Positions 1 to 6,694 of a DNA stretch of 9,785 nt are shown here, in pieces. The DNA is from Clostridiales bacterium. Lineage in GTDB: Bacteria > Bacillota > Clostridia > Christensenellales > Aristaeellaceae. The translations under genes and the position numbers were made by a program. The stretch lies in NCBI GenBank assembly GCA_004555535.1, contig SFHU01000108.1, positions 1 to 9,785 on the forward strand, read 5' to 3'. The notes beneath the pieces are model-generated. The model had not been told where the DNA came from and ran no database searches. It was given only the letters and a program-made list of their open reading frames with translations. The number at the start of each line of letters is the position of its first letter. Position 1 is the first letter of the stretch.

Positions 1-79
1 TTTCTTAATACGTCAGAATGTTTAATAATATTAGTTTTGTTTTAATTTGTCGCGCTTTACCAAACTTCCCCAAGGGGGG
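1..79. other. AT-rich non-coding edge
   Basis: This stretch is much richer in A and T than the rest of the window, most strongly in positions 1-50, which include the palindrome TAATATTA at 26-33. All frames are broken by stops and I see no gene entering from the left edge. It lies just upstream of the strong promoter at 80-108. It may help RNA polymerase or a regulator to bind, but nothing more specific can be read from it. Confidence 0.5.
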
Positions 80-108
80 TTTACATCGTTTTTCGGCTGT
101 GCTATGAT
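80..108 (+). promoter_or_regulatory. Sigma-A-type promoter of the small-peptide unit
   Basis: A -35 box TTTACA (80-85) and a -10 box TATGAT (103-108) are separated by exactly 17 nt. The -10 box is preceded by TGC (100-102), which makes it an extended -10. Transcription should start near 114-116, giving a leader of about 90 nt before the first small gene. It is one of the closest matches to consensus in the window, which suggests high expression of the small peptides. This is read from sequence only. Confidence 0.8.
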
Positions 109-170
109 ATCGCCCATCAGATGCGGGGCGCCGCAAAGCAGGCGATTCCCAACTCTGCTCACATAGATGT

Positions 171-194
171 CCGCGTCTGACGCGGCGAAGGAGG
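171..194 (+). promoter_or_regulatory. Leader hairpin plus ribosome site of sORF1
   Basis: CCGCG (171-175) and CGCGG (181-185) can form a 5-bp stem with a 5-nt loop. The stem ends 2 nt before the ribosome site AAGGAGG (188-194). The ATG at 204 follows after 9 nt. The ribosome site selects 204 rather than the adjacent ATG at 207. A stem packed against a strong ribosome site is a plausible mRNA-stabilising or translation-controlling element; that role is inference. Confidence 0.5.
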
Positions 195-203
195 TTTTGA
201 AAC

Positions 204-356
204 ATGATGAACAACGACATGACCCTGAACACTTCGGCTGCTGCCGCGAACCGCGCGGCGCGTACCGGCACACTCCAGTGCCTGCTCACGACGGCGCTCG
301 TCACCTTTGCGCCCGCGAGCCTTCTGGTGCTCTATCTGATCTCTCTTGCGCGCTGA
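204..356 (+). CDS. Small single-pass membrane peptide (sORF1)
   Basis: This encodes a 50-residue peptide of no family I recognise. Residues 1-25 are polar and Ala/Asn-rich, with an NRAAR motif at 16-20. Residues about 26-48 are hydrophobic, with TFAP at 34-37 and the end LYLISLAR, so a C-terminal transmembrane helix is likely. Coding is supported by the extended -10 promoter at 80-108, the AAGGAGG site 9 nt before the ATG, and two similarly built genes behind it. The next start lies 54 nt after its stop. Size, layout and motif offsets match sORF2, so the two look like diverged copies. Candidate roles include a membrane-active peptide, an envelope stress peptide or a subunit of a small membrane complex. 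None can be chosen from sequence alone. Confidence 0.7.
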   Translation: MMNNDMTLNTSAAAANRAARTGTLQCLLTTALVTFAPASLLVLYLISLAR

Positions 357-373
357 TCAGCCGAAAAACGACC

Positions 374-401
374 TGCCCCACAGAGGGCAAAGAAAAGGAG
401 G
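374..401 (+). promoter_or_regulatory. Hairpin plus ribosome site of sORF2
   Basis: TGCCC (374-378) and GGGCA (385-389) form a possible 5-bp stem with a 6-nt loop. It lies 6 nt before the ribosome site AGGAGG (396-401), which is 9 nt from the ATG at 411. The arrangement repeats what is seen in front of sORF1. There is no T-run after the stem, so it is not a terminator. Confidence 0.45.
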
Positions 402-410
402 TTCAATTTC

Positions 411-566
411 ATGCTGAATTATACGATTCATGACGATGCGGCTGCGGTCGCTTCGAACAACCGCTTTACCCGCCGGGATGTGATGGATATGCTGCGCTTT
501 GCCGCCGGCACGATGTTCCTTCCCATGGTGATGGTTGTGCTCGTGACGCTGACGGAGCTGATCTGA
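411..566 (+). CDS. Small single-pass membrane peptide (sORF2)
   Basis: This encodes a 51-residue peptide of unknown family. It has a polar N-terminus (about 1-28) with NRFTR at 17-21. A hydrophobic segment at about 30-48 carries MFLP at 35-38, followed by a Val/Met-rich stretch and a final TELI. The start is fixed by AGGAGG 9 nt upstream. No separate promoter is visible, so it is probably co-transcribed with sORF1. An N-R-x-x-R motif and an F-x-P motif sit one residue later than in sORF1, and total length differs by one, which fits an old tandem duplication. One membrane helix with a basic cluster before it predicts the N-terminus inside the cell. Function is unknown; type I toxin-like or regulatory peptides are alternatives. 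Confidence 0.7.
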   Translation: MLNYTIHDDAAAVASNNRFTRRDVMDMLRFAAGTMFLPMVMVVLVTLTELI

Positions 567-605
567 TTCCGCCGCTGATTCACTGCGCACGGGTCATTCT
601 CATCC

Positions 606-612
606 AGGAGGG
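606..612 (+). promoter_or_regulatory. Ribosome site of sORF3
   Basis: AGGAGGG at 606-612 sits 9 nt before the ATG at 622, the same spacing as for sORF1 and sORF2. It is the main evidence that the following very short frame is translated. Confidence 0.6.
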
Positions 613-621
613 TAACGTAGC

Positions 622-702
622 ATGCTGAACATGATTTGCCGTATTCTTTCCAACGTGGGCGACGCGCTGATTGAAAGCAACGTCAACCTCGTGTGGTATT
701 GA
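622..702 (+). CDS. 26-residue peptide (sORF3)
   Basis: A tiny frame of 26 codons and a TGA stop encodes a peptide beginning MLNMICRILSNVG and ending NVNLVWY. Like sORF2 it begins with MLN. The N-terminal half can form an amphipathic helix, with a single Cys at position 6; the end is aromatic. It is too short for a full transmembrane protein. Support comes from the AGGAGGG site at standard spacing, a 55-nt gap to sORF2 that nearly equals the 54-nt gap between sORF1 and sORF2, and the terminator that follows 24 nt after the stop. It could be a secreted or signalling peptide, a truncated third copy, or a chance frame. It does not show the features of AgrD-type signal peptides. Confidence 0.5.
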   Translation: MLNMICRILSNVGDALIESNVNLVWY

Positions 703-726
703 TCATCCGGATTCACCGGCTGATGC

Positions 727-765
727 AAAGGACCGCCGGAGCCTCGCGCTCTGACGGTCCTTTTT
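727..765. terminator. Bidirectional intrinsic terminator
   Basis: AAAGGACCG and CGGTCCTTT form a long perfect stem. Inside it GGAGC pairs with GCTCT (one G-U pair) around a small loop. On the plus strand a run of five T follows (761-765), ending the small-peptide unit. On the minus strand the stem is followed by TTT, so it should also end the MATE transcript, whose stop codon is at 776. Confidence 0.85.
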
Positions 766-775
766 GTATTCCCTT

Positions 776-2101
776 TCACGCCTCCATCGCCCGGCTGACG
801 CTCCGGTAGCGCACAAAGGCATAGACGAGCATGCAGCACCAGCCGATGGCGCAAGCCCACGCGGCTGCCGTGAGCCCCATGGTGGGCACGAGCAGATAGA
901 CCACGACTGTGCGCACGGAGATCTGGATCGCGGTGGCCACGAGCGTCGTCTTCATCTCGCCCATGCCGCGGAAATAGCCCTGTATGCCGTTGGTCAGGCC
1001 GGGCAGCAGGTAGAAAAACGCCATCCAGGTCAGGTAGTCGACGCCCATCTGCACCATGCGTTCGCTGTCCTGCGCGGCAAACAGGCGCATGACGGGCGTC
1101 CTGCCCAGCAGCGTCACGGCACAGATCAGCACGCCGTAGAGGATCTCCAGCGTCATGCCGGTGCGCAGCGTCTCGCGCACGCGTTTCCGCTGTCCCGCGC
1201 CGCGGTTCTGCGCGACGCAGGTCATCATGCCCGAGGAAATGCTCTGCTCGGGGATGCAGGCGAAGTCGTCCACGCGGCTGACGGCGTTGAACGCCGCGAT
1301 CATGCTGATGCCCTGCGCGTTGATCGCGCGCTGGATCAGCAGCTTGCCCACGGGCTGGCAGGCCTGCTGCAGCGCCGTGATCGAGCCGCTGGCGACCGTC
1401 TGCCTGAGCAGCGCCCGATCGACGCGCAGCTCCCGGAGCCCCAGGCGCAGCAACGGCACATGCCGGCGCATATAGACGGCACACAGCAGCGCGCTCACGC
1501 CCTCGGCGATGACCGTCGCCAGTCCTGCCCCCGCGACGCCCCAGCGCAGCAGCGCCACAAAGAGCACATCGAGCAAGCCGTTGAGCACGGACGCCGCCGC
1601 CAGAAAGATCACCGGCGTGCGCGAATCGCCGACGCTGCGCAGTGCGGCGGCGAGGATGTTGTACTGAAACGTGAACAGGAAGCCAACGAAGATGATCCGC
1701 AGATACGTGTTGGCCTGGGAGAGGATCTCCGGCGGCACGCTCATCAGCGCGAGGATGTACGGCGAGAGCGCCAGTCCGGCGGCAAAGACGATCAGCGAGG
1801 CCGCCGCGCCGAAGAGGATGGTCGTGGCGACCTCGCGCCGCAGCGCCTCCTCATCCCCCGCGCCATAGAACCGGCTCATCAGCACCGACGCGCCGATGGA
1901 GATGCCGGAGACGCCGAGGATCACGATCGTCATCACGGGGTTTGCCGCGCTGACCGCCGCCAGCGCCCCCTCGCCGGCGAATTTGCCGATGAGGATGGAG
2001 TCGACCGCGTTGTAGGTCAGCTGAAAGAAATTGCCCAGGATCAGCGGCACCGCGTACGCCAGCAGGTGGCGCGCGATGCTGCCCTCAGTCATTTTCCGCA
2101 T
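776..2101 (-). CDS. MATE family multidrug/Na+(H+) antiporter
   Basis: The gene encodes a 441-residue polytopic membrane protein of normal MATE length. These proteins expel cationic drugs, dyes or metabolites in exchange for Na+ or H+. The usual landmarks are present in order: an N-terminal Pro in the first helix, LTYNAVDSILIGKFAG at 28-43, LRSVGDSRTP at 154-163, AQNRGAG at 297-303 (start of the second half) and GYFRGMGE at 375-382. About twelve hydrophobic segments can be read. The ATG at 2101 has GGAGG a few bases upstream and begins right before the first helix; in-frame codons further upstream would overlap the dehydrogenase gene and give an Arg-rich extension foreign to the family. The dehydrogenase stop lies 19 nt upstream, so the two genes are probably co-transcribed. 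Substrate cannot be predicted. Confidence 0.93.
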   Translation of the reverse strand: MRKMTEGSIARHLLAYAVPLILGNFFQLTYNAVDSILIGKFAGEGALAAVSAANPVMTIVILGVSGISIGASVLMSRFYGAGDEEALRREVATTILFGAAASLIVFAAGLALSPYILALMSVPPEILSQANTYLRIIFVGFLFTFQYNILAAALRSVGDSRTPVIFLAAASVLNGLLDVLFVALLRWGVAGAGLATVIAEGVSALLCAVYMRRHVPLLRLGLRELRVDRALLRQTVASGSITALQQACQPVGKLLIQRAINAQGISMIAAFNAVSRVDDFACIPEQSISSGMMTCVAQNRGAGQRKRVRETLRTGMTLEILYGVLICAVTLLGRTPVMRLFAAQDSERMVQMGVDYLTWMAFFYLLPGLTNGIQGYFRGMGEMKTTLVATAIQISVRTVVVYLLVPTMGLTAAAWACAIGWCCMLVYAFVRYRSVSRAMEA

Positions 2102-2120
2102 GCTTGTCCTCCGCCTCTTT

Positions 2121-3194
2121 TCAGTCAAGGCCCGGGACACCCAGCTCCTGGGCGATCTGCTCAAGCTCCGCAAGCGTGTTTGCCTCGACGGGGATGCCCT
2201 CCCGCTCGCGGCGCGCCTGCGTCTCAAACGCGCGCTCGCCGGGCGTCAGGATGCGCGTCTGCCGCGGCGCCCTCTCGCTCTCCCGCAGGCGCTGCAGATA
2301 CGCGCTCATGCGCGCGCGGATATCTGCCGGATCGCCGAACATCGCAGGATCAAACGCGAGGAAGAAGTGGCTCGTGTGGTCGCCGTGCGCGCCGGACATC
2401 TGTGGCGACGTCAGCCCCTGCGCCAGCACGCCGGTCAGCGCCTCGACCATGATCGCCAGACCGTAGCCCTTGTGCCCCCCGTGCGTCTCACCCTCGCCGC
2501 CCAGCGGCAGGATGCCGCCCATCTCCCCGGAGAGGATGGAGGCGTTCATCCGCCCGGCGTCGGTGCAGGCGCGGCCCTCGCCGTCGATCGTCCAGCCCTC
2601 CGGCATCGGCCTGCCCCGCTTGGCATGCACCTCGACCTTGCCCAGTGTGACCACCGTCGTGGAGGCGTCAAACCAGAAGGGCACGGGATCGGCCGGCATA
2701 CAGAAGGCCAGCGGATTCGTGCCCAGCATCATCTCCCGTCCGAAGGTCGGCACCATGATCGGCCCTGTGTTCGTCATGGAGAACGACGCCAGCCCCTCGC
2801 GCGCCGCCAACAGCGTGTAATACCCCGCGATGCCGTAATGCGAGGAATTGCGCACGGCGCACAGGCCGACGCCGGTTTTCTTCGCCTTGTCGATGGCCTG
2901 TCGCATGGCAAAGCAGGCCGTCAGCTGGCCCATTGCAAAATGGCCGTCGATCAGTGCGGAGACGGGCGTCTCCTTCAAAACCTCCGGCTGCGCGCCCACG
3001 ACGGCGCTGCCGGAGGCCAGGTTTCGGTGGTAATACATCATGCGCTGCGCGCCGTGGCTCTCGATACCGAAGAGATCGGCCTGCATGAGCACATCGGCTA
3101 TCTGCGCGGCCTCCCCCGCTAAAAAGCCCTCCGCGGCAAAGGCCCGTTCCATAAACGCGCGAAGGCTTCGCGCGGTGACTCTTTTGTCCGTCAT
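2121..3194 (-). CDS. Malate/L-lactate dehydrogenase family (Ldh_2) oxidoreductase
   Basis: The product is a 357-residue NAD(P)H-dependent 2-hydroxyacid dehydrogenase of the Ldh_2 family, which includes type II malate dehydrogenase, ureidoglycolate dehydrogenase and sulfolactate dehydrogenase and is unrelated to the Rossmann-fold LDH/MDH enzymes. Family motifs are intact: ESHG at 45-48, RNSSHYG at 115-121 (conserved catalytic His119), NTGP at 142-145, GTNPLAF at 158-164 and HKGYGLA at 241-247. The length is normal. The start follows an AAGGGG-like ribosome site. It is cytosolic, with no signal peptide. It lies 60 nt behind the GT-C-like gene and 19 nt ahead of the MATE gene. The exact substrate cannot be told from sequence, and the neighbours hold no other enzyme of a 2-hydroxyacid pathway. 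Confidence 0.92.
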   Translation of the reverse strand: MTDKRVTARSLRAFMERAFAAEGFLAGEAAQIADVLMQADLFGIESHGAQRMMYYHRNLASGSAVVGAQPEVLKETPVSALIDGHFAMGQLTACFAMRQAIDKAKKTGVGLCAVRNSSHYGIAGYYTLLAAREGLASFSMTNTGPIMVPTFGREMMLGTNPLAFCMPADPVPFWFDASTTVVTLGKVEVHAKRGRPMPEGWTIDGEGRACTDAGRMNASILSGEMGGILPLGGEGETHGGHKGYGLAIMVEALTGVLAQGLTSPQMSGAHGDHTSHFFLAFDPAMFGDPADIRARMSAYLQRLRESERAPRQTRILTPGERAFETQARREREGIPVEANTLAELEQIAQELGVPGLD

Positions 3195-3254
3195 TGCTCT
3201 TTCCCCTTCCTTCAGTCCGCCTGCCCAAGGGCCGCAAGGCGCGCTTCCTGCGCG

Positions 3255-4712
3255 TCAGCCCCTGCGCCTGTACAGATAGAACATCTTGTTGATCCGGTCG
3301 CTCTCATCGTAGCCCGCGTCCGTCGCGATGAGCTGGTAGCGGTCAAAGCGCTCGGGCAGCGGCGCCCAGGAGGTGACCACATAATCGGGCAGCGCCTCCT
3401 CCAGATACCGGTCGAGCTCCTCGCTCATCTCGCCGAGCGCCACGTTCAGCCGCACGAAGAAGCGCTCCTGCGGCAGCGTCCCACTGATCAGATAGAAGCC
3501 GTCGTCCAGATGGCTGTACTGCAGCAGCGTCGCGCCGGGCTCGATAAACGCACACAGGCGTCCCTGCGCCGTATCCTCCAGCCGCACGCCGCGCAGATAG
3601 GCGTTCGGGCTGCTCAAAACAGCAAGCCCCAGCGCCAGCGCCGATGCGCCGGCCAGCACCGCGCCGCCCCGCCGGGCAAGCGCCATGGGCGCATGCTGCA
3701 GCAGCGCCTGCAGGCCAAACACCGCAAACGCGGACAGCGCCAGCGGGCAATAGGGCCAGACACGGCCAAGGCAGCAGACCGCGACCGTCTGGCACAGCGC
3801 CATCAGCGCTGCCGCCAAGCGCGCCTGCCCGCTCATCCGCCTGTCCAGCAGCAGCATGGGCAGCCCGCCCGCCGCCGGCAGCACCCAGATCAGGTTGGAG
3901 CGGATGTAGCGGAGCACATCCAGAAGCATCTCTCCGATGCGCGCGTCCGCCTCCGCGCCGTCATAGAGGAAGATGTTGTTGTAGATGTAGGCCTCGTAGG
4001 CATCGCGCAGCGCGCCATGGGCCGTGAAGTATACCGCCCAGAGCAGCACAGGCAGCAGCATGCCCGTCAGAAACGCGCCGGCGCTCAGCATCGCGCGCTT
4101 CAGCCCGCCATGGCGCAGCGCCGTCAGCCCCTCGGCGAGGCACAGGCCGATGAACAGGCCGAGCATCGTATACTTGATCGTCGCCACGCCGCCCGCGAGC
4201 AGGCCGCAGGCGAAGAGCCGACCGGGGCGCATCGGTCCCCCGTCGCGGTCATAGGCATCAAGCGCCAGGGCGATGGCCCTCAGCAGCAGCGGCAGGCAGA
4301 ACTCCTCCGCGCTGTCTCCCCGCGAAAAGGCCGGAGAGACGAGCATGCACGCGCCCAGCAGCACAGCCCCCGCGAGGGCAAGCGGCTCGCTCAGCCTTCT
4401 GCGCAGCAGCGAGCAGGCTGAATAGAGCGCCGCCGCCAGGCTGAGCACCTCCATGACGTAGACGCCCACAAAGCCCGAATCCGACAGGCAGGCCGCCAGC
4501 GCGTGAATCAGGTAGAGCGTCGGCCCCTTCTGCTCGTAGATGTCCCGATAGAGCACGCCGCCTGCGCGCATGACGCGCCCGACCGTCAGCAGGCAGTTCG
4601 CGTCGCCCCAGATATTGAGCGGATAGAGCGGTGAGCACTGCGAGCAAAAGAGCAGCAGCAACGCCGCCGCCAGCAGGCAGAGCGCGCCGCGCCGCACCCG
4701 TTCCTTCGTCAT
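3255..4712 (-). CDS. Polytopic GT-C-like glycosyltransferase (family 39-like)
   Basis: This 485-residue integral membrane protein has about ten hydrophobic segments between residues 8 and 367 and a soluble C-terminal region (about 370-485). Near the N-terminus lie WGDAN (35-39) and LYRDIYEQKGP (54-64), followed by RGDSAEEF (131-138). The acidic pair in the first outside loop plus the YRD...QKGP signature is typical of GT-C proteins that move a sugar from a polyprenyl-phosphate donor to an envelope acceptor. The assignment rests on these motifs and is weaker than for the neighbouring enzymes. The ATG at 4712 has a GGGAGG site and lies 13 nt after the recQ stop; longer versions of the frame run into recQ and lack hydrophobic character. 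No polysaccharide genes are nearby, so the acceptor is unknown. It is probably co-transcribed with recQ. Confidence 0.75.
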   Translation of the reverse strand: MTKERVRRGALCLLAAALLLLFCSQCSPLYPLNIWGDANCLLTVGRVMRAGGVLYRDIYEQKGPTLYLIHALAACLSDSGFVGVYVMEVLSLAAALYSACSLLRRRLSEPLALAGAVLLGACMLVSPAFSRGDSAEEFCLPLLLRAIALALDAYDRDGGPMRPGRLFACGLLAGGVATIKYTMLGLFIGLCLAEGLTALRHGGLKRAMLSAGAFLTGMLLPVLLWAVYFTAHGALRDAYEAYIYNNIFLYDGAEADARIGEMLLDVLRYIRSNLIWVLPAAGGLPMLLLDRRMSGQARLAAALMALCQTVAVCCLGRVWPYCPLALSAFAVFGLQALLQHAPMALARRGGAVLAGASALALGLAVLSSPNAYLRGVRLEDTAQGRLCAFIEPGATLLQYSHLDDGFYLISGTLPQERFFVRLNVALGEMSEELDRYLEEALPDYVVTSWAPLPERFDRYQLIATDAGYDESDRINKMFYLYRRRG

Positions 4713-4725
4713 CGCATTCCCTCCC

Positions 4726-6558
4726 TCATTCCCCCACATAGGCCTCGATCTCACGCAGAAAGGCGTCGCCGTAGCGCTCGAGCTTGCCCGTGCCCACGCC
4801 GTCCACGCGCAGCATCGCCGCGCGCGTTCGGGGCCGCTTGTCGGCCATATCGCGCAGCGTCGCGTTGGTGAAGATGATGAACGGCGGCACATGCTGCTCC
4901 TCGGCAATCCGCCGGCGCAGGGCATTCAGCCGGGCGAGCAGCGCCTTGTCCACCGTCCGCTTCTGCGTCACGCGGCGCCGGGTTTCGCGCGAATCCTGCG
5001 CATCGGGCAGCGTCATGCGGATTGGCTCGTCGCCCAGCAGCGCCTCCCGGGCCCTCGGGCCGGGACGGAGCAGCGGATACTCGCCCTCCGTTACCTCGAG
5101 CACCTCGTCGACGATCAGCTCGTCGATCATCGCGCGCACGTTTTCCTCTCCCTCCGCGCGCAGGCAGCCGAACGCGGAGAGCCTGTCCAGCCCCCGCGCG
5201 CGGATGCGCTCATCCTTCGCGCCGACGAGCACCTTTGCCGTCAGCGCCTTGCCGTAGCGCCCCTGCATCGCCATGATGCCGGAGACGATCTGCCCCGCCT
5301 CGCGCGTGACATCGCGCTCCTGCGCCGCGCTCAGGCAGCCGGAGCAGTTGCCGCAGCGCACCCTCGCGGGCCGCTCGCCGAAATAGCTGAGAATCCGCGT
5401 GCGCAGGCAACCGCTGCCCGTCGCGTAAAACGTCATCTGCCTGAGGCGCTCCTTCGCACGCTCGGCGACGACCTGCTGCGTCTGCGCGTCCAGCTCGCTC
5501 TCGTCCTGGCTGTGCTCGATCAAAAACTGGTTGAGCCGCACATCCGCAGGCTGGTAGAGCAGGCAGCAGGCGGCCTCCTCGCCGTCGCGGCCCGCGCGCC
5601 CTGCCTCCTGATAATAGCTCTCCAGATCCTTGGGCATGTTGTAGTGGACGACAAAGGAGACGTTCGATTTGTCGATGCCCATGCCGAAGGCGTTCGTCGC
5701 GACGATCACCGGCACGCTGTCGGAGACAAAATCCTCCTGCGCGCGCTGGCGCTCCTCGTCGGGCATGCCCGCGTGGTAACCGACCGCGTCGATGCCCTCC
5801 TCGCGCAGCATCCGCGCGACCTCCTCGACGCCCTTGCGCGTGCCGCAGTAGACGATGCCGCTCTGCCCCCTGTGCTCCGCGAGAAAGCGCAGCAGCTCCG
5901 CATCCCTGTCCTTCGGCCGGCGCACCTCAAAATAGAGATTCGGCCGGTCAAAGCCCGTGGAAATCTCGAAGGGCGCCTTCAGGTCGAGCAGGCGGACGAT
6001 GTCGCGGCGGACGGACTCTGTCGCCGTCGCGGTGAACGCGCTCAGGCGCGGCCTCACGGGCAGCCTTTTGATGAACGGCTCGATCTGCAGATAGCCGGGG
6101 CGGAAATCCTGCCCCCACTGGCTGACGCAGTGCGCCTCGTCGACGACGACCTGGGCAATCTGCGCGCTGCAGGCGAAGTCGAGGAACAGCTCCGTCAGCA
6201 GGCGCTCAGGCGCGACATAGATGATCTTGTAGACGCCCTTTCGCGCGTTTTGAAGCGCCAGCATGAACTGGCGCGGCGTGAGCGAGCTGTTGAGATACGC
6301 CGCGCGCACGCCGTTTTGCAAAAGCGCGCTGACCTGGTCGCGCATCAGCGAGATCAGGGGCGAGACGACGAGCGTCACGCCCGGCAGCACGAGCGCCGGG
6401 ATCTGGTAGCACAGCGACTTGCCCGCGCCCGTGGGCATGACGGCCATCACGTCGCGCCCGGAGAGGATCGCCGCGATGACTTGCTCCTGCCCCGGCCTGA
6501 AATCGCCGTAGCCGAAGACCTCGCCAAGCGCCTGCCGCGCCGCGTCCATCGTCGTCAT
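4726..6558 (-). CDS. recQ: ATP-dependent DNA helicase RecQ
   Basis: The 610-residue protein is a complete RecQ, the 3'-5' helicase that acts in recombination and fork repair. In order it shows the Q-motif region FRPGQEQVI (20-28), Walker A MPTGAGKS (41-48), the DEAH box (140-143) followed by the aromatic loop CVSQWGQDFRPGY (144-156), SAFTATAT (173-180), and the second RecA-like lobe with ATNAFGMGIDK (287-297) and QEAGRAGRDG (317-326). The RQC zinc site has Cys at 384, 402, 405 and 408. A C-terminal HRDC domain (about 533-605) includes LRVDGVGTGKLERYGD. Length and domain order match standard bacterial RecQ. AAGGAGG lies about 6 nt before the ATG. A TTGACG/TATAAT promoter sits about 55-85 nt upstream. 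It is the first gene of a four-gene same-strand cluster. Confidence 0.97.
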   Translation of the reverse strand: MTTMDAARQALGEVFGYGDFRPGQEQVIAAILSGRDVMAVMPTGAGKSLCYQIPALVLPGVTLVVSPLISLMRDQVSALLQNGVRAAYLNSSLTPRQFMLALQNARKGVYKIIYVAPERLLTELFLDFACSAQIAQVVVDEAHCVSQWGQDFRPGYLQIEPFIKRLPVRPRLSAFTATATESVRRDIVRLLDLKAPFEISTGFDRPNLYFEVRRPKDRDAELLRFLAEHRGQSGIVYCGTRKGVEEVARMLREEGIDAVGYHAGMPDEERQRAQEDFVSDSVPVIVATNAFGMGIDKSNVSFVVHYNMPKDLESYYQEAGRAGRDGEEAACCLLYQPADVRLNQFLIEHSQDESELDAQTQQVVAERAKERLRQMTFYATGSGCLRTRILSYFGERPARVRCGNCSGCLSAAQERDVTREAGQIVSGIMAMQGRYGKALTAKVLVGAKDERIRARGLDRLSAFGCLRAEGEENVRAMIDELIVDEVLEVTEGEYPLLRPGPRAREALLGDEPIRMTLPDAQDSRETRRRVTQKRTVDKALLARLNALRRRIAEEQHVPPFIIFTNATLRDMADKRPRTRAAMLRVDGVGTGKLERYGDAFLREIEAYVGE

Positions 6559-6614
6559 GCCGCTCCTCCTTTGTGCCCCACGCGCCCTCCGGCGCGCATG
6601 CGCATATCGAATTC

Positions 6615-6644
6615 ATTATAAGCCCCCGCACTTGGGAGCGTCAA
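6615..6644 (-). promoter_or_regulatory. Promoter of the recQ cluster
   Basis: On the minus strand TTGACG (6644-6639) and TATAAT (6620-6615) are separated by 18 nt. Transcription should begin near 6608, leaving a leader of about 50 nt before the recQ ATG. I see no SOS box-like palindrome over it. No other good promoter appears in the short gaps downstream, so it may serve recQ, the GT-C-like gene, the dehydrogenase and the MATE gene. Confidence 0.75.
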
Positions 6645-6694
6645 GCATAAGCCCGGCTTTTTGTGCGCACGATACGCGCATGGAGGTGACCACC

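Noticed and set aside
62..82. Possible hairpin AAACTTCCCC/GGGGGGTTT at the -35 box
   Set aside because: Only a 4-bp GC core with a 2-nt loop, then G-T pairs and a mismatch; too weak to call an operator.
121..180. 19-codon frame in the leader of the small-peptide unit
   Set aside because: No ribosome site; it begins within a few nt of the predicted transcription start and has no other support.
2102..2227. N-terminal extension of the MATE frame
   Set aside because: It would overlap the dehydrogenase gene and add an Arg-rich stretch; the ATG at 2101 has its own ribosome site.
764..2452. Long plus-strand open frame opposite the MATE gene and the start of the dehydrogenase region
   Set aside because: Arg/His/Gln/Ala-rich antisense product typical of high-GC coding DNA; no ribosome site or family motif, and the opposite strand has clear genes.
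4713..4925. N-terminal extension of the GT-C-like frame
   Set aside because: It lies wholly over the recQ 3' end and adds Ser/Arg/Cys-rich sequence; the ATG at 4712 has a good ribosome site.
4891..6621. 576-codon plus-strand frame opposite recQ
   Set aside because: Mirror of the recQ codon pattern with low-complexity composition; recQ carries every helicase motif.
6646..6664. AAGCC/GGCTT followed by T-run as a terminator
   Set aside because: The two arms leave room for a stem of about 4 bp only, and no plus-strand gene ends upstream of it.
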